DNA of 64,000 nt from positions 22,663,981-22,727,980 of the forward strand of contig JARWKL010000008.1 of NCBI GenBank assembly GCA_029961685.1, read 5' to 3'. A model generated the notes under the pieces. The model was given only the letters and a program-made list of their open reading frames with translations, was not told where the DNA came from and did not search any database. Shown here piece by piece: positions 34,920-50,400 of this stretch; the first letter of the stretch is position 1; every line of letters starts with the position of its first letter. A program made the translations under genes and the position numbers. The DNA is from Aristolochia californica (Eukaryota; Streptophyta; Magnoliopsida; Piperales; Aristolochiaceae).

Positions 34920-35110
34920 AAATTATAGCCGATACGCATCATTGATCGATCCAAACCTTTAGGATTATCTTTGATTGTTAGGTCAACTTTTTGTAAATGA
35001 GCAAAAAGTAGGTAAATTATAGCCGATACGCATCATTGATCGATCCAAACCTTTAGGATTATTATCTTTGATTGTTAGGTCAGTTTTTTGTAAATGAGCA
35101 AAAAGTAGGT
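34920..35110 (+). repeat. Local 94-bp tandem duplication
   Basis: AAATTATAGCCGATACGCATC through GCAAAAAGTAGGT occurs twice in direct succession (34920-35013 and 35014-35110). The second copy has an extra ATT and few substitutions, so the duplication is young compared with the monomers around it. Confidence 0.9.
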
Positions 35111-37026
35111 TTTTTGGCTCGTTTGAATATCCCACCGCATGTTAACTTGATAATTTAATTTTTTTTCTCATTGAAATTTTTGGATCATTAGAGTGAGGGA
35201 GTTAAACCGAGTGTTGACTCTCAAACCATAAGTCAGTTCTAACAAAAAATTTAGCACTTACACATCATTAATCAATCAAAACCTTTACGATTATCTATGA
35301 TGGTAAGGTTAGCTTTTTGTAAATGGGCAAAAAGTGGGTTGTTCGGCTCGAGTAAATATCCCTCCGCACGTTAACTTGAGAATTTAATTTTTTCTACTCC
35401 TTGAAATTTTTGGATCATTTGGTCATTTGCATCTTCAATATGTTTCAGGGATGCATATCCATATTTAAAACATGGTACGATCAAATAGAAATCTATTTCT
35501 TATCAAATTCCATGCAATTAGGGGTTGTAATAATGGAATTTCCCAAACAGGGATAACAAAACTTTGGTGATCATTTTTAGTGGGTGAAAAAAATTTCTAC
35601 ACTTACATTGATAATAGGTTTCAAGTTTTTTGCATACATAAAATCTAAAATTTCATTTTGTTATGATCTGTTTGCCTTATCTCTTTGTTTACGAGAAAAA
35701 AAGGGAGAGTGAAAACTCAAGTTTAGATTTGAAAAAAAAGTGAACATCCAAAATGGAAATACGCAAAAGTTGACAGAGATAATTCCAAAAATTATCAGTG
35801 ATTTTTAAGAATTGTAAACTTTTTTATTTTTTTATATATTAGGTTTTGCAATCATCGGAAAAGAGGGGGCGATGGATTTTTAACTGAGTGTTGACTCCCA
35901 AACCATAAATCATTTCTATTAAAAATTATAGCCATTACGCACCAATAATCGATCAAAACCTTTACGATGATCTATGATTGTTAGGTCTACTTTTTGTAAA
36001 TGGGCAAAAATTGGGTTGTTTGACTCGGGTGAATATCCCACTAGACGTTAACAAGAGAATTTAGTTTTTTGTACTCCTTTAAATTTTTGGTCATTAGATC
36101 ATTTGCATCTTCAACATGTTTCAGGAATGCATATCCATTTTTAAAACATGATAGGAACAATTAGAAATCTCTTTCTTATAAAATTCCAAGCTATTAGGTG
36201 TTGTGCTAGTGGAATTTCCCAAACATGGATAACAAAAACTTTGGTCTTCATTTTTAGTACATGAAAAAAATTTCTGCACTTACATTTATTATAGTTTTCA
36301 ATTTTTTGCATACATAGACGGTAAATGTTTTTTTATAGTGATCTATTTGCCTTATCTTTTTGTTTATGAGAAAAATGGGAGAGTGAAAATTCAAGTTTGG
36401 ATTTGAAAAATTGTACATTCAAAATGGAAATGCACAAATTCTGAGAGAGATAATTCCAAAAAGTATCTATGATTTTTAAGGATTGTAAACTCTTTTTGAT
36501 TTTTATATATTAGGTTTTGCAATCATCGGAAAAGGAGGGAGGCCAGGGATTTTTTATTGAGTGTTGACTCGCAAACCATAAGTCATTTCGAACAAAAATT
36601 ATAGCCGTTACACATCATTAATCAATCAAAATATTTACGATTATCTATGATTGTTAGGTCTAGTTTTTTTTAAATATGCAAAAAGTGGGTTGTTTGGGTC
36701 AAGTAAATATCCCTCCAGACGTTAACTTGAGAATTTAATTTTTTCTACTATTTTAAATTTTTAGGTCATTAGGTCATTTGCGCCTTCAACATGTTTTAGG
36801 CATGCACATCCATATTAAAAACATGTTAGGAAAAATTAGAAATTTCTTTCTTATAAAATTCCAAGCTATTAGGGGTTGTACTAGTGCAATTTCCCAAACG
36901 TGGATAACAAGCCTTTGGTGTTCATTTTTTGTGTGTGAAATAATTTTCTTCACTTAAATTTATTATAGTTTTCAATTTTTTGCATACATAAACTATAAAA
37001 TTAGGTTTTGCAATCATCGGAAAACG

Positions 37027-37029
<3 letters not shown>

Positions 37030-37065
<36 letters not shown>
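37030..37065. repeat. poly-G homopolymer, 36 nt
   Basis: The longest pure G run on the plus strand of the window, followed by CGGTGGGGGGAGG. Confidence 0.9.
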
Positions 37066-37772
37066 CGGTGGGGGGAGGCTTTTTTAACTTAGTGTTGACT
37101 CCCAAACCATAAGTCATTTCTAACAAAAATTATAGCCATTTCGCATCATTAATTGATCAAAATGTTTACGATGGTCTATGATTGTTAGGTCAGCTTTTTG
37201 TAAATGCACAAAAAGTGGGTTGTTTGGCTTGCTTGAATATCCCACCGCACTTTAACTTGATAATTTACTTTTTTCTACTCCTTGAAATTTTTGGACCATT
37301 AGGTCATTTTCATCTTACACATGTTTCAGGCATGCATATCCATACCTAAAACATGTTAGGATCAATTAGAAGTCTCTTTCTTATCAAATTCCAAGCTATT
37401 AGGGGTTGTACTATTGCAATTTCTCAATCATGGATGACAAAACTTTGGTGTTCATTTTTAGTGCGTCTACAAATTTTCTTCTCTTACATTTATTATAGTT
37501 TTCTATTTTTTGCATACATAAACTCTAAAATTTTCACTTTGTATTGATCTGTTTGCTTTATCTTTTTGTTTACAAGAAAAAAGGGAGAGTGAAAACTCAA
37601 GTTTGGATTTGAAAAAAAAATCAACATCCAAAATTCAAATGCACAAATAGAGAGAGAAATAATTCTAAAAAGAATCTGTGATTTTTATTGAGTGTAAACT
37701 CTTTTAGATTTTTATATATTAGGTTTTGCAATCATCGAAAAACGGGGGATGAGGCATTATTAACTGAGTGTT

Positions 37773-38038
37773 GACTCACAAACATTAAGTCATTTCTACC
37801 AAAAATTTTAGTCGTTACCCATAATTAATCACTCAAAACATTTATGATGATCTATGATTGTTACGTCAGCTTTTTGCAAATTGGCAAAAAGTGGGTTGTT
37901 TGGCTCTAGAAATATCCCACTGCAAGTTAATTCCAAAAAGTATCGGCAATTTTTACGGATTGTAAACTCTATTAGTTTTTTATATATTAGGTTTTGCAAT
38001 CAGCGGAAAAGGGGGGCGTGGGATTTAAACTGAGTGTT
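37773..38038 (+). repeat. Truncated 266-bp monomer (junction class 1)
   Basis: Carries the same GTTAA-TTCCAAAAAG junction, near 37930. It is about 3.15 kb downstream of the equivalent unit at 34628. Confidence 0.85.
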
Positions 38039-40916
38039 GACTCGCAAACCATAAGTCAGTTCTACCAAAAATTATGGCCGTTACACTTCATTAATCGATC
38101 AAAACCATCAGGATTATCTATGATTGTTAGGTCATATTTTTGTAAATGCACAAAAAGTGGGTTGTTTGGCTCGAGTTAATATCCCACCCCACGTTAACTT
38201 GAGAATTTATTTTTTCTACTGGAATTTTTTTGATCATTTGGTCATTTGCATCGTCAATAAGTTTCAGGCATGCATATCCATATTTAAAACATGTTAGGAT
38301 CAATCAGAAATCTCTTTCTTATCAAATTCCAAGAAATAACAAAATTTTGGTGTTCATTTTTAGAGCGTCAAAAAATTTTCTTCACTTATATTTATTATAG
38401 TTTTATATTTTTTGCATGCATAAACTCTAAAATTTTCATTTTGTTATTATCTATTTGCCTTATCTTTTTGTTTATGAGAAAAAAGGTAGAGTGAAAACTC
38501 AAGTTTGGATATGAAAAAAAATTGAACATCCAGAATGCAAATGCACAAATGCAGAGATAGATAATTCCAAAAAGAATATGTGATTTTTTAGAATTTTACA
38601 CATCATTAATTGATCAAAACCTTTACGATGATCTATGATTGTTACGTCATCTTTTTGTAAATAGGCAAAAAGTGGGTTGTTTGGCTCTTGTAAGTATCCC
38701 ACCGCTCTTTAACTTGAGAATTTAATTTTTTCGACTCCTTGAAATTTTTGGATCATTAGGTCATTTGCATCTTCAACACGTTTCAGGCATGCATATCCAC
38801 CGCATTTAAAATATGTTAGGATCAATTAGAAATTTTTTTCTTATAAAATTCCACCAAGCTATTATGGGTTGTACTAGTGGAATTTCCCAAACATGGATAA
38901 CAAAACTTTGGTGTTCATTTTTAGTGTGTGAAATAATTTTCTTCGCATACATTTATTATAGTTTTCAAATTTTTTTGCATAAATAAACTCTTAAATTTTT
39001 ATTTTCTTGTGATCTATTTGCCTTATCTTTTTGTTAACGAGAAAAATGGGAGAGTGAAAACTCAAGTTTGGATTTGAATTAAATTTTTTCTACTCGAAAT
39101 TCTTGGACCATTAGGTCATTTGCATCTTCAACATGTTTCAGCATTGCATATCCATATTTAAAACATGTTAGTATTAATTAGAAATCTCTTTCTTATAAAA
39201 TTGCAAGCTATTAGGGGTTGTACTAGTGGAATTTCCCAAACATGGATAACAAAACTTTGGTGTTCATTTTTAGTCCGTGAAAAAAATTTCTTCACTTACA
39301 TTTATTATAGTTTTCAATTTTTTCCATACATCAACTCTAAAATTTTCATTTTCTTGTGTTCTTTTTGCCTTATCTTTTTGTTTACAAGAAAAAAGGGAGA
39401 TTGAAAACTCAAATTTGGAATTGAAAATAAATTGAACATTTAAAATGGAAACGTACAAATGCAGAGAAAGATAATTCCATAATGTATCTGTGATTTTTTG
39501 GGATTATAAACTCTATTAGTTTTTTCTATATTTGGTTTTGCAATCAACTAAAAAGGAAGGGTGAAGGATTTAAACTGAGTGTTGACTCTCAAACCATAAG
39601 TCAGTTCTAAAAAACATTTTAGCCGTTACACATCATTAATCGAACATAACCTTTACGATTATCTATGATTGTTAGGTTAGCTTTTTGTAAATGGGCAAAA
39701 AGTGGGTTGTTCGGCTCGAGTAAAAATCCCTCCGCATGTTAACTTGAGAATTTAATTTTTTCTACTCCATGAAACTTTTGGATCATTTGGTCATTTGGTC
39801 ATTTGCATCTTCAATATGTTTTAGGGATGTATATCCATATTTAAAACATAGGATCAAATAGAAATCTATTTCTTATCAAATTGCAAGCTATTAGGGTTTG
39901 TAATAGTGCAATTTCCCAAACATGGATAACAAAACTTTGGTGTTCATTTTTAGTGGGTGAAAAAAATTTCTTCACTTACATTTATAATATTTTCAATTTT
40001 TTGCATACATAAACTCTAAAATTTTAATTTTGTTGTGATATATTTTCCATATCTTTTTGTTTATGAGAAAAATGGGACAATGAAAACTCAAGTTTGGATT
40101 TGAAAAAAAATTTAACATCCAAAATTAAAATTCAAAAATGCATAGAGAGATAATTCGAAAAAGTATCAGTGATTTTTAAGGATTGTAAACTCTTTTAGTT
40201 TTTTATATATTAGGTTTTGCAATCATCGAAAAACGGGGGGTGAGGCATTTTCAACTAAGTGTTGACCCCCAAACCATAAGTCATTTCTAACAAAAATTAT
40301 AGGCATTACACATCATTAATCGATCAAAACATTTATGATGATCTATGATTGTTAGGTCCGCTTTTGGTAAATAGGCAAAAACTAGGTTGTTTGGCTCTGG
40401 TAAATATCCAACCACACGTTTACTTGAGAATTCAATTTTTCCTACTCCATGAAATTTTTCGATCATTAGGTCATTTGCATCTTCAACATGCTTTAGGCAT
40501 GCATATCCATATTTAAAACATGTTAGGATCAATTAGAAATCTCTTTCTTATAAAATTTCACCAAGCTATTAGGGGTTGTACTAGTGGAATTTCCCAAACA
40601 TTGATAACAAAACTTTGGTGTTCGTTTCTAGTGCGTGAAATAATTATCTTCACTTACATTTATTATAGTTTTCAAATTTTTGAATACAAAAACTCTAAAA
40701 TTTTCATTTTTTCGTGATCTATTTGCCTTTTGTTTTTGTTTACGAGAAAAAGGGAGAGTGTAAACTCAAGTTTGGATTTGAAAAAAAAAATTGAACATCC
40801 AAAATGCAAATGCACAAATGCAGAGAGAGATAATTCCAAAAAGTATCATTGATTTTTAGGGATTGTAAACTCTTTTAGTTTTTTATATAATAGGTTTTGC
40901 AATCATTGTAAAAGGA

Positions 40917-40943
40917 GGGGGGGGGGGGGGGGGGGGGGGGGGG
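40917..40943. repeat. poly-G homopolymer, 27 nt
   Basis: Pure G run at the fixed monomer position, preceded by GTAAAAGGA. Confidence 0.9.
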
Positions 40944-40964
40944 AGGCATTTTTAACTGAGTGTA

Positions 40965-41231
40965 GACTCCCAAACCATAAGTAATTTATAAGTAAAATTA
41001 AAGTCGTTACACATCATTAATTGATCAAAACCTTTACGATGATCTTTGATTGTTACGTCAGCTTTTTGTAAAAAGGCTAAAAGTGGAATGTTTGGCTCTG
41101 GTAAATATCCCATCGCATGTTAATTCCAAAAAGTATTTGTGATTTTTAGGGATTGTAAACTCTATTAGTTTTTTATTTATTAGGCTTTGCAAGGAACAGA
41201 AAAGGGGGCCGAGGGATTTAAACTAAGCATT
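40965..41231 (+). repeat. Truncated 267-bp monomer (junction class 1)
   Basis: The GTTAATTCCAAAAAG junction lies near 41123, about 3.2 kb downstream of the previous unit of this class. Confidence 0.85.
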
Positions 41232-44200
41232 GACAGTCAAACCATAAGTCAATTCTAAAAAAAATTATGGCCATTGCGCATCATTAATCGATCAAAACCT
41301 TTAGGATTATCTATGATTGTTAGGTCAGGTTTTTGTAAATGCGCAAAAAGTGGGTTTTTTGGCTCGGTTGAATATCCCACCGCACGTTAACTTGAGAATT
41401 TAATTTTTTTTTCTCCTTGAAAATTTTGGATCATTAGGTCATTTGTATCTTCAACATGTTTCCGGCATACATATCCATATTGAAAACATGTTAGGATCAA
41501 TTAGAAATCTCTTTCTTATCAAATTCCAAGCTATTAGGTGTTGTACAAGTGGAATTTCTCAAATATGGATAACAAAACTTTGGTGTTCATTTTTTGCACG
41601 TGAAAAAATTTTCTTCACTTATATTTATTATTTTTTTCAATTTTTTCAATACATAAACTCTAAAATTTTCTTTTTTTTGTGATCTATTTGCCTTATATTT
41701 TTTTTTTTGCGAGAAAAAATGGAGACTGAAAACTCAAGTTAGGATTGGAAAATAAATTGAACATCCAAAGCGGATATGCACAAATTCAGAGAAAGATAAT
41801 TCCAAAATGTAACTGTGATTTTTAGGGATTGTAAACTCTATTAGTTTATTATATATTAGGTTTTGCAATCAACGGAAAAGGGGGGCGAGGTATTTAAACA
41901 AAGTGTTGACTCTCAAATCACAAATCAGTTCTAACAAAAATTATAGCCATTACACATCATTAATCGATCAAAACCTTTACGGCTATCTATGATTGTTAGG
42001 TTAGCTTTTTGTAAAAGGACAAAAAGTGGATTGTTCGACTCGAGTAAATATCCCACCACACGTTAACTTGAGAATTTAGTTTTTTCTACTTCTTGAAAAT
42101 TTTTGATCAATTAGAAATCTATTTCTTATAAAATTTCAAGCGATTAGGGGTTGTATGTGTGGAATTTCAAAAACATGGATAACAAAACTTTGGTGGTCAT
42201 TTTTAGTGGGTGAAAAAATTTTCTTCACTTAAATTTATAATAGTTTTCAATTTTTTGGATACATAAACTCTAAAATTTTCATTTCGGTGTGATCTATTTG
42301 CCTTATCTCTTTGTTTACGAGAAAAAAGGGTGAGTGAAAACTCAAGTTTGGATTTGAAAAAAAACTGAACATCCAAAATGGAAATGCACAAATGCTGAGA
42401 GAGATAATTCCAAAAAGTATCAGTGATTTTTAAGGATTTTAAACTCTTTAAGTTTTTTATATATTAGGTTTTGCAATAATCGGAAAAGGGGGGGCAATGG
42501 ATTTTTAACTGAGTGTTGACTCCCAAACCATAAGTCATTTCTAACAAAAATTATAGCCATTACGCAACAATAATCGATCAAAACCTTTACAATGCTCTAT
42601 GATTGTTAATTCTGCTTTTTGTAAATGGGCAAAAAGTGGGTTGTTTGGCTTGGGTGAATATCCCATTGCACGTTAACATGAGAATTTAATTTTTTCTACT
42701 CTTTTTAAATTTTTTGGTCATTAGGTCATTTGCATCTTCAACGCATTTCAGGCATGCATATCCATGTTTAAAACTTGTTAGGATCAATTAGAAATCTCTT
42801 TCTTATAAAATTCCATGCTATTAGGTGTAGTGCTAGTGGAATTTCCCAAACATGGATAACAAAAACTTTGGTCTTCATTTTTAGTGCGTGAAAATTTTTT
42901 CTTCACTTACATTTATTATAGTTTTCAATTTTTTGCATACATAGACTCTAAAATTTTCTTTTTCTAGTGAACTATATGCCTTATCTTTTTGTTTACGAGA
43001 AAAATGGGAGAGTGAAAACTCAAGTTTGGATTTGAAAAAAAAATTGAACATTCAAAATGGAAATGTAGAATGCTGAGAGAGATAATTCCAAAAAGTATCT
43101 ATGATTTTTAATGATCATAAACTCTTTTATTTTTTAGATATTAGGTTTTGCAATCATAAAAAAAGGTGGGAAGCGGAGGATTTAATTGGGTGTTGACTCC
43201 CAAACCATAAGTCATTTGGAACAAAAATTATAGCCATTACACATCATTAATCGATAAAAACATTTATGATTATCTATGATTGTTAGGTCCAATTTTTGTA
43301 AATAGGCAAAAAGTGGGTTGTTTGGGTCTTGTACATATCCCTCCACACGTTAACTTGAGAATTTAATTTTTTTCTTCTCCTTTAAATTTTTGGGTCATTA
43401 GGTCATTTGCATCTTCAACATGTTTCAGACATGGATATCCATATTTAAAACATGTTAGGATCATTTAGAAATCTCTTTCTTATAAAATTTCAAGCTATTA
43501 GGAGTTGTACTAGTGGAATTTTACCAAACATGGATAACATGACTTTGGTGTTCATTTTTAGTGTGTGAAGTAATTTTCCTCACTTACATTTATTATAGTT
43601 TTCAATTTTTTGCATACATAAACTATAAAATTTTCATTTTGTTGTGTTCCATTTGCCTTATCTTTTTGTTTACGAAAAAAAAGGGAGAGTGAAAACTCAA
43701 GTCTGGATTTGAAAAAAAATTGAACATCCAAAATGAAAATACACAAATGCAGAGAGATATTTCAGAAAAAGCATTTGCAATTTTTAGGGATTATAAACTC
43801 TTTTAGTTTTTTATATATTAGGTTTTTCAATTATCGGAAAAGGGGGGGAGGGGGGGGGGGGGGTTCGTTGCTTTTTTAACTGAGTGTTGACTCCCAAACC
43901 ATAAGTCATTTCTAACAAAATTTATAGCCATTACGCATCATTAATCGATCAAAACATTTACGATATTCTATGATTGGTAGGTTAGCTTTTTTAACTGGGC
44001 AAAAAGTGGGTTGTTCTACTCGAGTAACTATCCATCACACGTTAACTTGAGAATTTAATTTTTTGTACTCCTTGAAATTTATGGATCATTTGGTCATTTG
44101 GATCTTCAACAAGTTTCAAGCATGCATACCCATATTTAAATTATGTTAGGATCAATTAGAAATGTCTTTCTTATAAAATTACAAGCTATTAGTGGTTGTA

Positions 44201-44379
44201 ATAGTGCAATTTCCCAAACTTGGATAACAAAAACTTTTGTGTTCATTTTAAGTGCATGACAAAATTTTCTTCACTTAAATTTATTATAGTTTTCAATTTT
44301 TTGCATACATAAACTCTAAAACTTTCAATTTCTTGTAATCTATTTGCCTTATATTTTTGTTTATGAGAAAATGGGAGAG

Positions 44380-44420
44380 TGAAAACTGTTTGGATTTATA
44401 AATCTCTTTCTTATCAAATT
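44380..44420 (+). repeat. Truncation junction class 2 in satellite
   Basis: GTTTGGATTT is joined to ATAAATCTCTTTCTTATC, removing the monomer section between GGATTTGAAAA and CAATTAGAAATCTC. The same junction occurs near 52884 and 55088, so these monomers share one ancestor. Confidence 0.8.
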
Positions 44421-47400
44421 CCAAGCTATTAGGGTTGTACTAGTGGAATTTCACAAACATGGATACCAAAACTTTGGTGTTCATTTTTATTGTGCGAAAA
44501 AATTTTCTTCACTTACATTTTTTATAGTTTTCTACTTTTTACAATCATAAACTCAAAAATTTTCATTTTGTTGTGATATATTTGCCTTATCTTTTTGTTT
44601 ACAATAAAAAAGGGAGAGTGAAAACTCAAGTTTGGGGATTGTAAAATATTTTAGTTTTTATGTGATTTTTAGGGATTGTAAACTCTTTTAGTTTTTTATA
44701 TATTAGGTTTTGCTGTCATCGAAAAAGGGAGGGTGAGGCATTCCTAACTGAGTGTTGACTCCCAAACCATTAGTCAGTTCTAACAAAAATTATAGCCATT
44801 ACACATTATTAATCAATCATAACCTTTACGATGATCTATGATTGTTATGTCACCTTTTTGTGAATAGGCAAAAAGTGGGTTGATGGGCTTTGGTAAATAT
44901 CCTACCGCATGTTAACTTGGGAATTTTATTTTTTCTACACTGAGAATTTTTTGGATTATTCGGTCATATGCATCTTCAACATGTTTCAGCTTTGATTATC
45001 TATATTTAATACAGGTTAGTATCAATTGGAAATCTCTTTCTTATTAAATTCCAAGCAATTAGGGGTTGTACTAGTGCAATTTCCAGAACATGAATAACAA
45101 AACTTTGGTGTAAATTTTTAGTGCATGAAAAATTTTCTTCACTTAAATTAATTATAGTTTTTTATTTTTTGCATACATAGACTCTAAAATTTTCTTTTTG
45201 TAGTGATCTATTTGACTTTTCTTTTTGTTTACGAGAAAAATGAGAGATTGAAAACTCAAGTTTGGATTTGAAAAAAAATTGAACATGCAAAATGGAAATG
45301 CATAATGCTGAAAGAGGTAATTCCAAAAAGTATCTATGATTTTTAAGGATTGTAAACTCATTTAGTTTGTTATATATTAGGTTTTTCAATCATTGGAAAA
45401 GGAGGGAGGTGAGGGATTTTAACAGAGTGTTGACTCCCAAACCATAAACACGTCTTTAATCGATCAAAACATTTATGATTATCTATGATTGTTGGGTCTG
45501 CTTTTGTAAATAAGCAACAAGTGGGTTGTTTGGGTCTAGTAAATATCCCTCCACACGTTAACTTGAGAATTTAATTTTTTCTACTCTAAATTTTTGGATC
45601 ATTAGGTCATTTGCATCTTCAACATGTTTCAAGCATGCATATCCATATTTAAAACATGTTAGGATCAATTACAAATCTCTTTCTTATAAAATTCGAAGCT
45701 ATTAGGGGTTGTACTAGTGGAATTTCCCCTACATGGATAACAAGACTTTGGTGTTCATTGTTTGTGCGTGAAATAATTTTCTTCACTTATATTTATTATA
45801 GTTTTCAATTTTTGCATACATAAACTATAACATTTTCATTTTAGTGTGATCTATTTTCCTTATCTTTTTGTTTACGAGAAAAAAGGGAGAGTGAAAACTC
45901 AAGTCTAGATTTGAAAAAAAATTGAAAATCCAAACTGCAAATGCACAAATGCAGAGAGAGATAATTCCAATAAGTATTTACGATTTTTAGGGATTGTAAA
46001 CTGTTTTAGTTTTTTATATATTAGGTTTTGCAATCATCAGAAAACGGGGGTGGAGAATGCTTTTTTAATTGAGTGTTCCCAAACCATAACTCATTTCAAA
46101 CAAAAATTATAACCGTTATGTATCATTAATTGATCAAAATGATAATTTATGATAGTTAGGTCTGTTTTTTGTAATCTGGTAAAAAGTTGGTTGTTTGGCT
46201 CGGGTGAATATCCCACTGCATGATAACATGAGAATTTAATTTTTTCTTCTCCTTTAACTTTTTTGGTCATTTGGTCATTTGCATCTTCAACATGTTTCAG
46301 GCATGCATATCCATATTTAAAACATGTTAGGATCAATTAGAGATCTCTTTGTTATAAAATTCCAACTGTTAGGTATTGTACTAGTGGAATTTCCCAAACA
46401 TGGATAACAAAATCTTTGGTGTTCATTTTTAATGTGTGAAAAAATTTTCATCACTTACATTTATTATAGGTTTCAATTTTTGGTATACATAGACTCTAAA
46501 ATTTTATTTTTGTAGTGGATCTATATGCCTTATCTGTATGTTTACGAAAAAAATGGGAGAGTGAAAACTCAAGTTTGGATTTGAAAAAAAGTTGAACATC
46601 CAAAATGGAAATGCACAAATGCTGAGAGAGATAATTCCAAAAAGTATCTATGATTTTTAAGGATTGTAGACTCTTTTAGTTTTTTATATATTCGATTTTT
46701 TAATCATCGAAAAAGGAGGGAGGCGAGGGATTTTTAACTGAATATTGACTCCCAATCCATAAGTCATTTCAAACAAAAATTATAGTCGTTAGACATCATT
46801 AATCGTTAAAAACATTTACAATTATTTATGATTGTTAGGTCTGATTTTTGTAAATAGGCAAAAAGTGGGTTTTTTGGGTCTATTAAATATCCCTCCATAC
46901 GTTAACTTGAGAATTTAATTTCTTCTACTCCTTTAAATTTTTGGATCATTAGGACATGTGCATCTTCAACATGTTTTAGGCATGCATATCCATATTTAAA
47001 ACATGTTAGGATCAATTAGAAATCTCTTTCTTATAAAATTCCAAGCGATTAGGGGTTGTACAAGTGGAATTTCCCATACATGGATAACAAGACTTTGGTG
47101 TTCATTTTTAGTGAGTGAAATAATTTTCTTCACTTACATTTATTATAGTTTTCAATTTTTTGTACACATAAACTATAAAATTTTCATTTTGGTTTGATCT
47201 ATTTACCTTATCTTTTTGTTTATGAGAAAAAAGGGAGAGTGAAAACTCAAGTCTGGATTTGAAAAAAAATTGAACAACCAAAATGCAAATGCACAAAAGC
47301 AGTGAGAGATAATTATAATAATTATTTGCGATTTTTAGGGATTGAAATTTTTTTTAGTTTTTTATATATTAGGTTTTGCAATCATTGGAAAAGGGAGGGG

Positions 47401-50400
47401 GGGGGGGGGGGGTGCTTTTTTGACTGAGTGTTGACTCCCAAACAATAAGTCATTTCTAACAAAAATTATAACCATTATGCATTATTAATCGATCAAAAGT
47501 TTTATGATGATCTATTACTGTTAGGTCAACCTTTTGTAAATGCACAAAAATTGGGTTGTTTGCATCACTTGAATAACACACCGCTCGTTAACATGAGAAT
47601 TTAATTTTTTCTTTTCTTTGAAATTTTTGGATCATTAGGTCATTTTCATCTTCAACATGTTTCAGGCATGCATATCCATACCTAAAACATGTTTGGATCA
47701 ATTAGAAATCTCTTTCTTATCAAATTCCAAGCTATAAGGGGTTGTACTAGTGGAATTTTAAAAACATGGATAACAAAACTTTGGTGTTCATTTTAAGTGC
47801 TTCAAAAAATGTTCTTCTCTTACATTTATTATAGTTTTCAATTTTTGGCATACATAAACTCTAAAAATTTTCATTTTGTTGTGATCTTTTTGCCTTATCT
47901 TTTTGTTTGGCTCTGGTAAATATCCCACCACAAGTTAATTCCAAAAACTATCTGCGATTTTTACAGATTGTAAACTCTATTAGTTTTTTATATATTAGGT
48001 TTTGCAATCAACAGAAAATGGGGGCGAGGGATTTAAACTGAGTGTTGAGTTCCAAACCATAAGTCAGTTCTACCAAAAATTATGACAGTTACGCTTCATT
48101 TCATTCAAAACCATTAGGATTATCTATGATAGTTAGTTCAACTTTTTGTAAATGCACAAAAATTGGGTTGTTTGGCTCACTTGAATATCCCACCAGACGT
48201 TAACTTGAGAATTTACCTTTTTTTTCTCCTTGAAATTTTTGGATGATTAGGTCATTTGCATCTTCAACATGTTTCATGCATACATATCGATATTGAAAAC
48301 ATGTTAGGATCAATTAGAAATCTCTTTCTTATCAAATTTCATGCTATTAGGGGTTGTACTAGTGGAATTTCCAAAACATGGATACCAAAACTTTGGTGTT
48401 CATTTTTAGTGTGTGAAAAAATTTTCTTCACTTACATTTATAATAGTTTTAAATTTTTTACAAACATAAACTCAAAAATTTTCATTTTCTTGTGACCTAT
48501 TGGCCTTATCTTTTTGTTTACAAGAAAAAAGGGAGAGTGCTAACTAAACATTGGAAAATAAAATGAACATAAAAAATGGAAATGCACAAATTCAGAGAAA
48601 GATAATTCGAAAATGTATCTGTGATTTTTTTGGTTTGTAAACTCTATAAGTTTTTTATATATTAAGTATTTCAATCAACGGAAAAGGGGGTGAGGGATTT
48701 AAACTGAGTGTTGACTCTCAAACCAGAAGTCAGTTCTAACAAAAATTATAGCCGTTACGAATCATTAATCGATCAAAACATTTACAATTATCTATGATTT
48801 TTAGGTTAGCTTTTTGTAACTGGGCAAAAAGTGGTTGATCGGCTTGAGTAACTATCCCACCGCAGGTTAACTTGAGAATTTAATTTTTTTCTACTCCATG
48901 AAATTTTTGGATCATTTGGTCATTGGCATATTCAATATGTTTCCGGGATGCATATTCATATTTAAAACATGTTAGGATCAATTAGAAATCTATTTCTTTT
49001 AAAATTCCAAGCTATTAGAGGTAACTAAATTTCCTAATCATGGATAACAAAACTTTGGTGGTCATTTTTAGTGGGTGAAAAAAATTTCTTCAGTTACATT
49101 TATAATAGTTTTAAATTTTTTGCGTACATAAACTCTAAAATTTTCATTTTTTGTGATCTTTTTGCCTTATCTCTTTATTGACGAGAAAATAGGGAGAGTG
49201 AAAACTCAAGTTTGGATTTGAAAAAAATTGATCATCCAAAATGGAAATGCACAAAAGCAGAGAGAGATAATTCCAAAAAGTATCATTGATTTCTAAGGAT
49301 TGTAAACTCTTTTAGTTTTTTATATATTCGATTTTGCAATCATCGAAAAAGGGGGGGCGAGGGATTTTTAACTGTGTGTTGACTCCAAAACAATAAGTCA
49401 TTTCTAACCAAAAATTATAGCCATTACACAACAATAATCGATCAAAACCTTTACAATGATCTATGATTGTTAGGTATGCTTTTTGTAAATGGGCAAAAAG
49501 TGGGTTGTTTGGCTCAGGTAAATATCCCATTGCACGTTAACATGAGAATTTAATTTTTTCTACTCCTTTAAATTTTTTGGTCATTAGGTCATTTGCATCT
49601 TCAACATGTTTCAGACCTGCATGTCCCTATTTAAAACATGTTAGGTTCAATTAGAAATCTATTTCTTAATAAATTCCAAGCTATGACGTGTTGTGCTAGT
49701 GGAATTTCCCAAACATGGATAAAAAAAACTTTGGTGTTCATTTTCAGAGCGTGAAAATTTTTTCTTCACTTACATTTATTATAGTTTTCAATTTTTTGCA
49801 TACATAGGCTCCAAAATTTTCTTTTTGTAGTAATCTATTTTCCTTATCTTTTTGTTTACGAGAAAAATAGGAGAGTGAAAACGCAAGTTTGGATTTGAAA
49901 AAAAATTGAACATTCAAAATGGACATGCACAAATGCTGAAAGAGATAATTCCAAAAATATCTATAATTTTTAAGGATTTTAAACTCTTTTAGTTTTTATA
50001 TATTAGGTTTTGCAATCATCGAAAAATGAGGGAGGCGAGCGATACACAACATTAATCAATCAAAGGAGTGTTGACTCCCAAACCATAAGTCATTTAAAAA
50101 AAAATTATAGTGGTTATACATCATTAATCGATCAAAACATTTATGATTATCTATGATTGTTAGGTCCGCCTTTTATAAATAGGAAAAAAAGTGAGTTGTT
50201 TGGGTCTAGTAAATAACCCTTCACTCGTTAACTTGGGAATTTAATTTTTTCTACTCCTTTAAAGTTTTGGGTCATTAGGTCATTTGCAAATTCAACATGT
50301 TTCAGGCTTGCATATCCATATTTAAAACATGTTAGAATCAATTAGAAATTTGTATCTGATAAAATTCCACCAAGCTATTAGGGGTTATACTAGTGGAATT

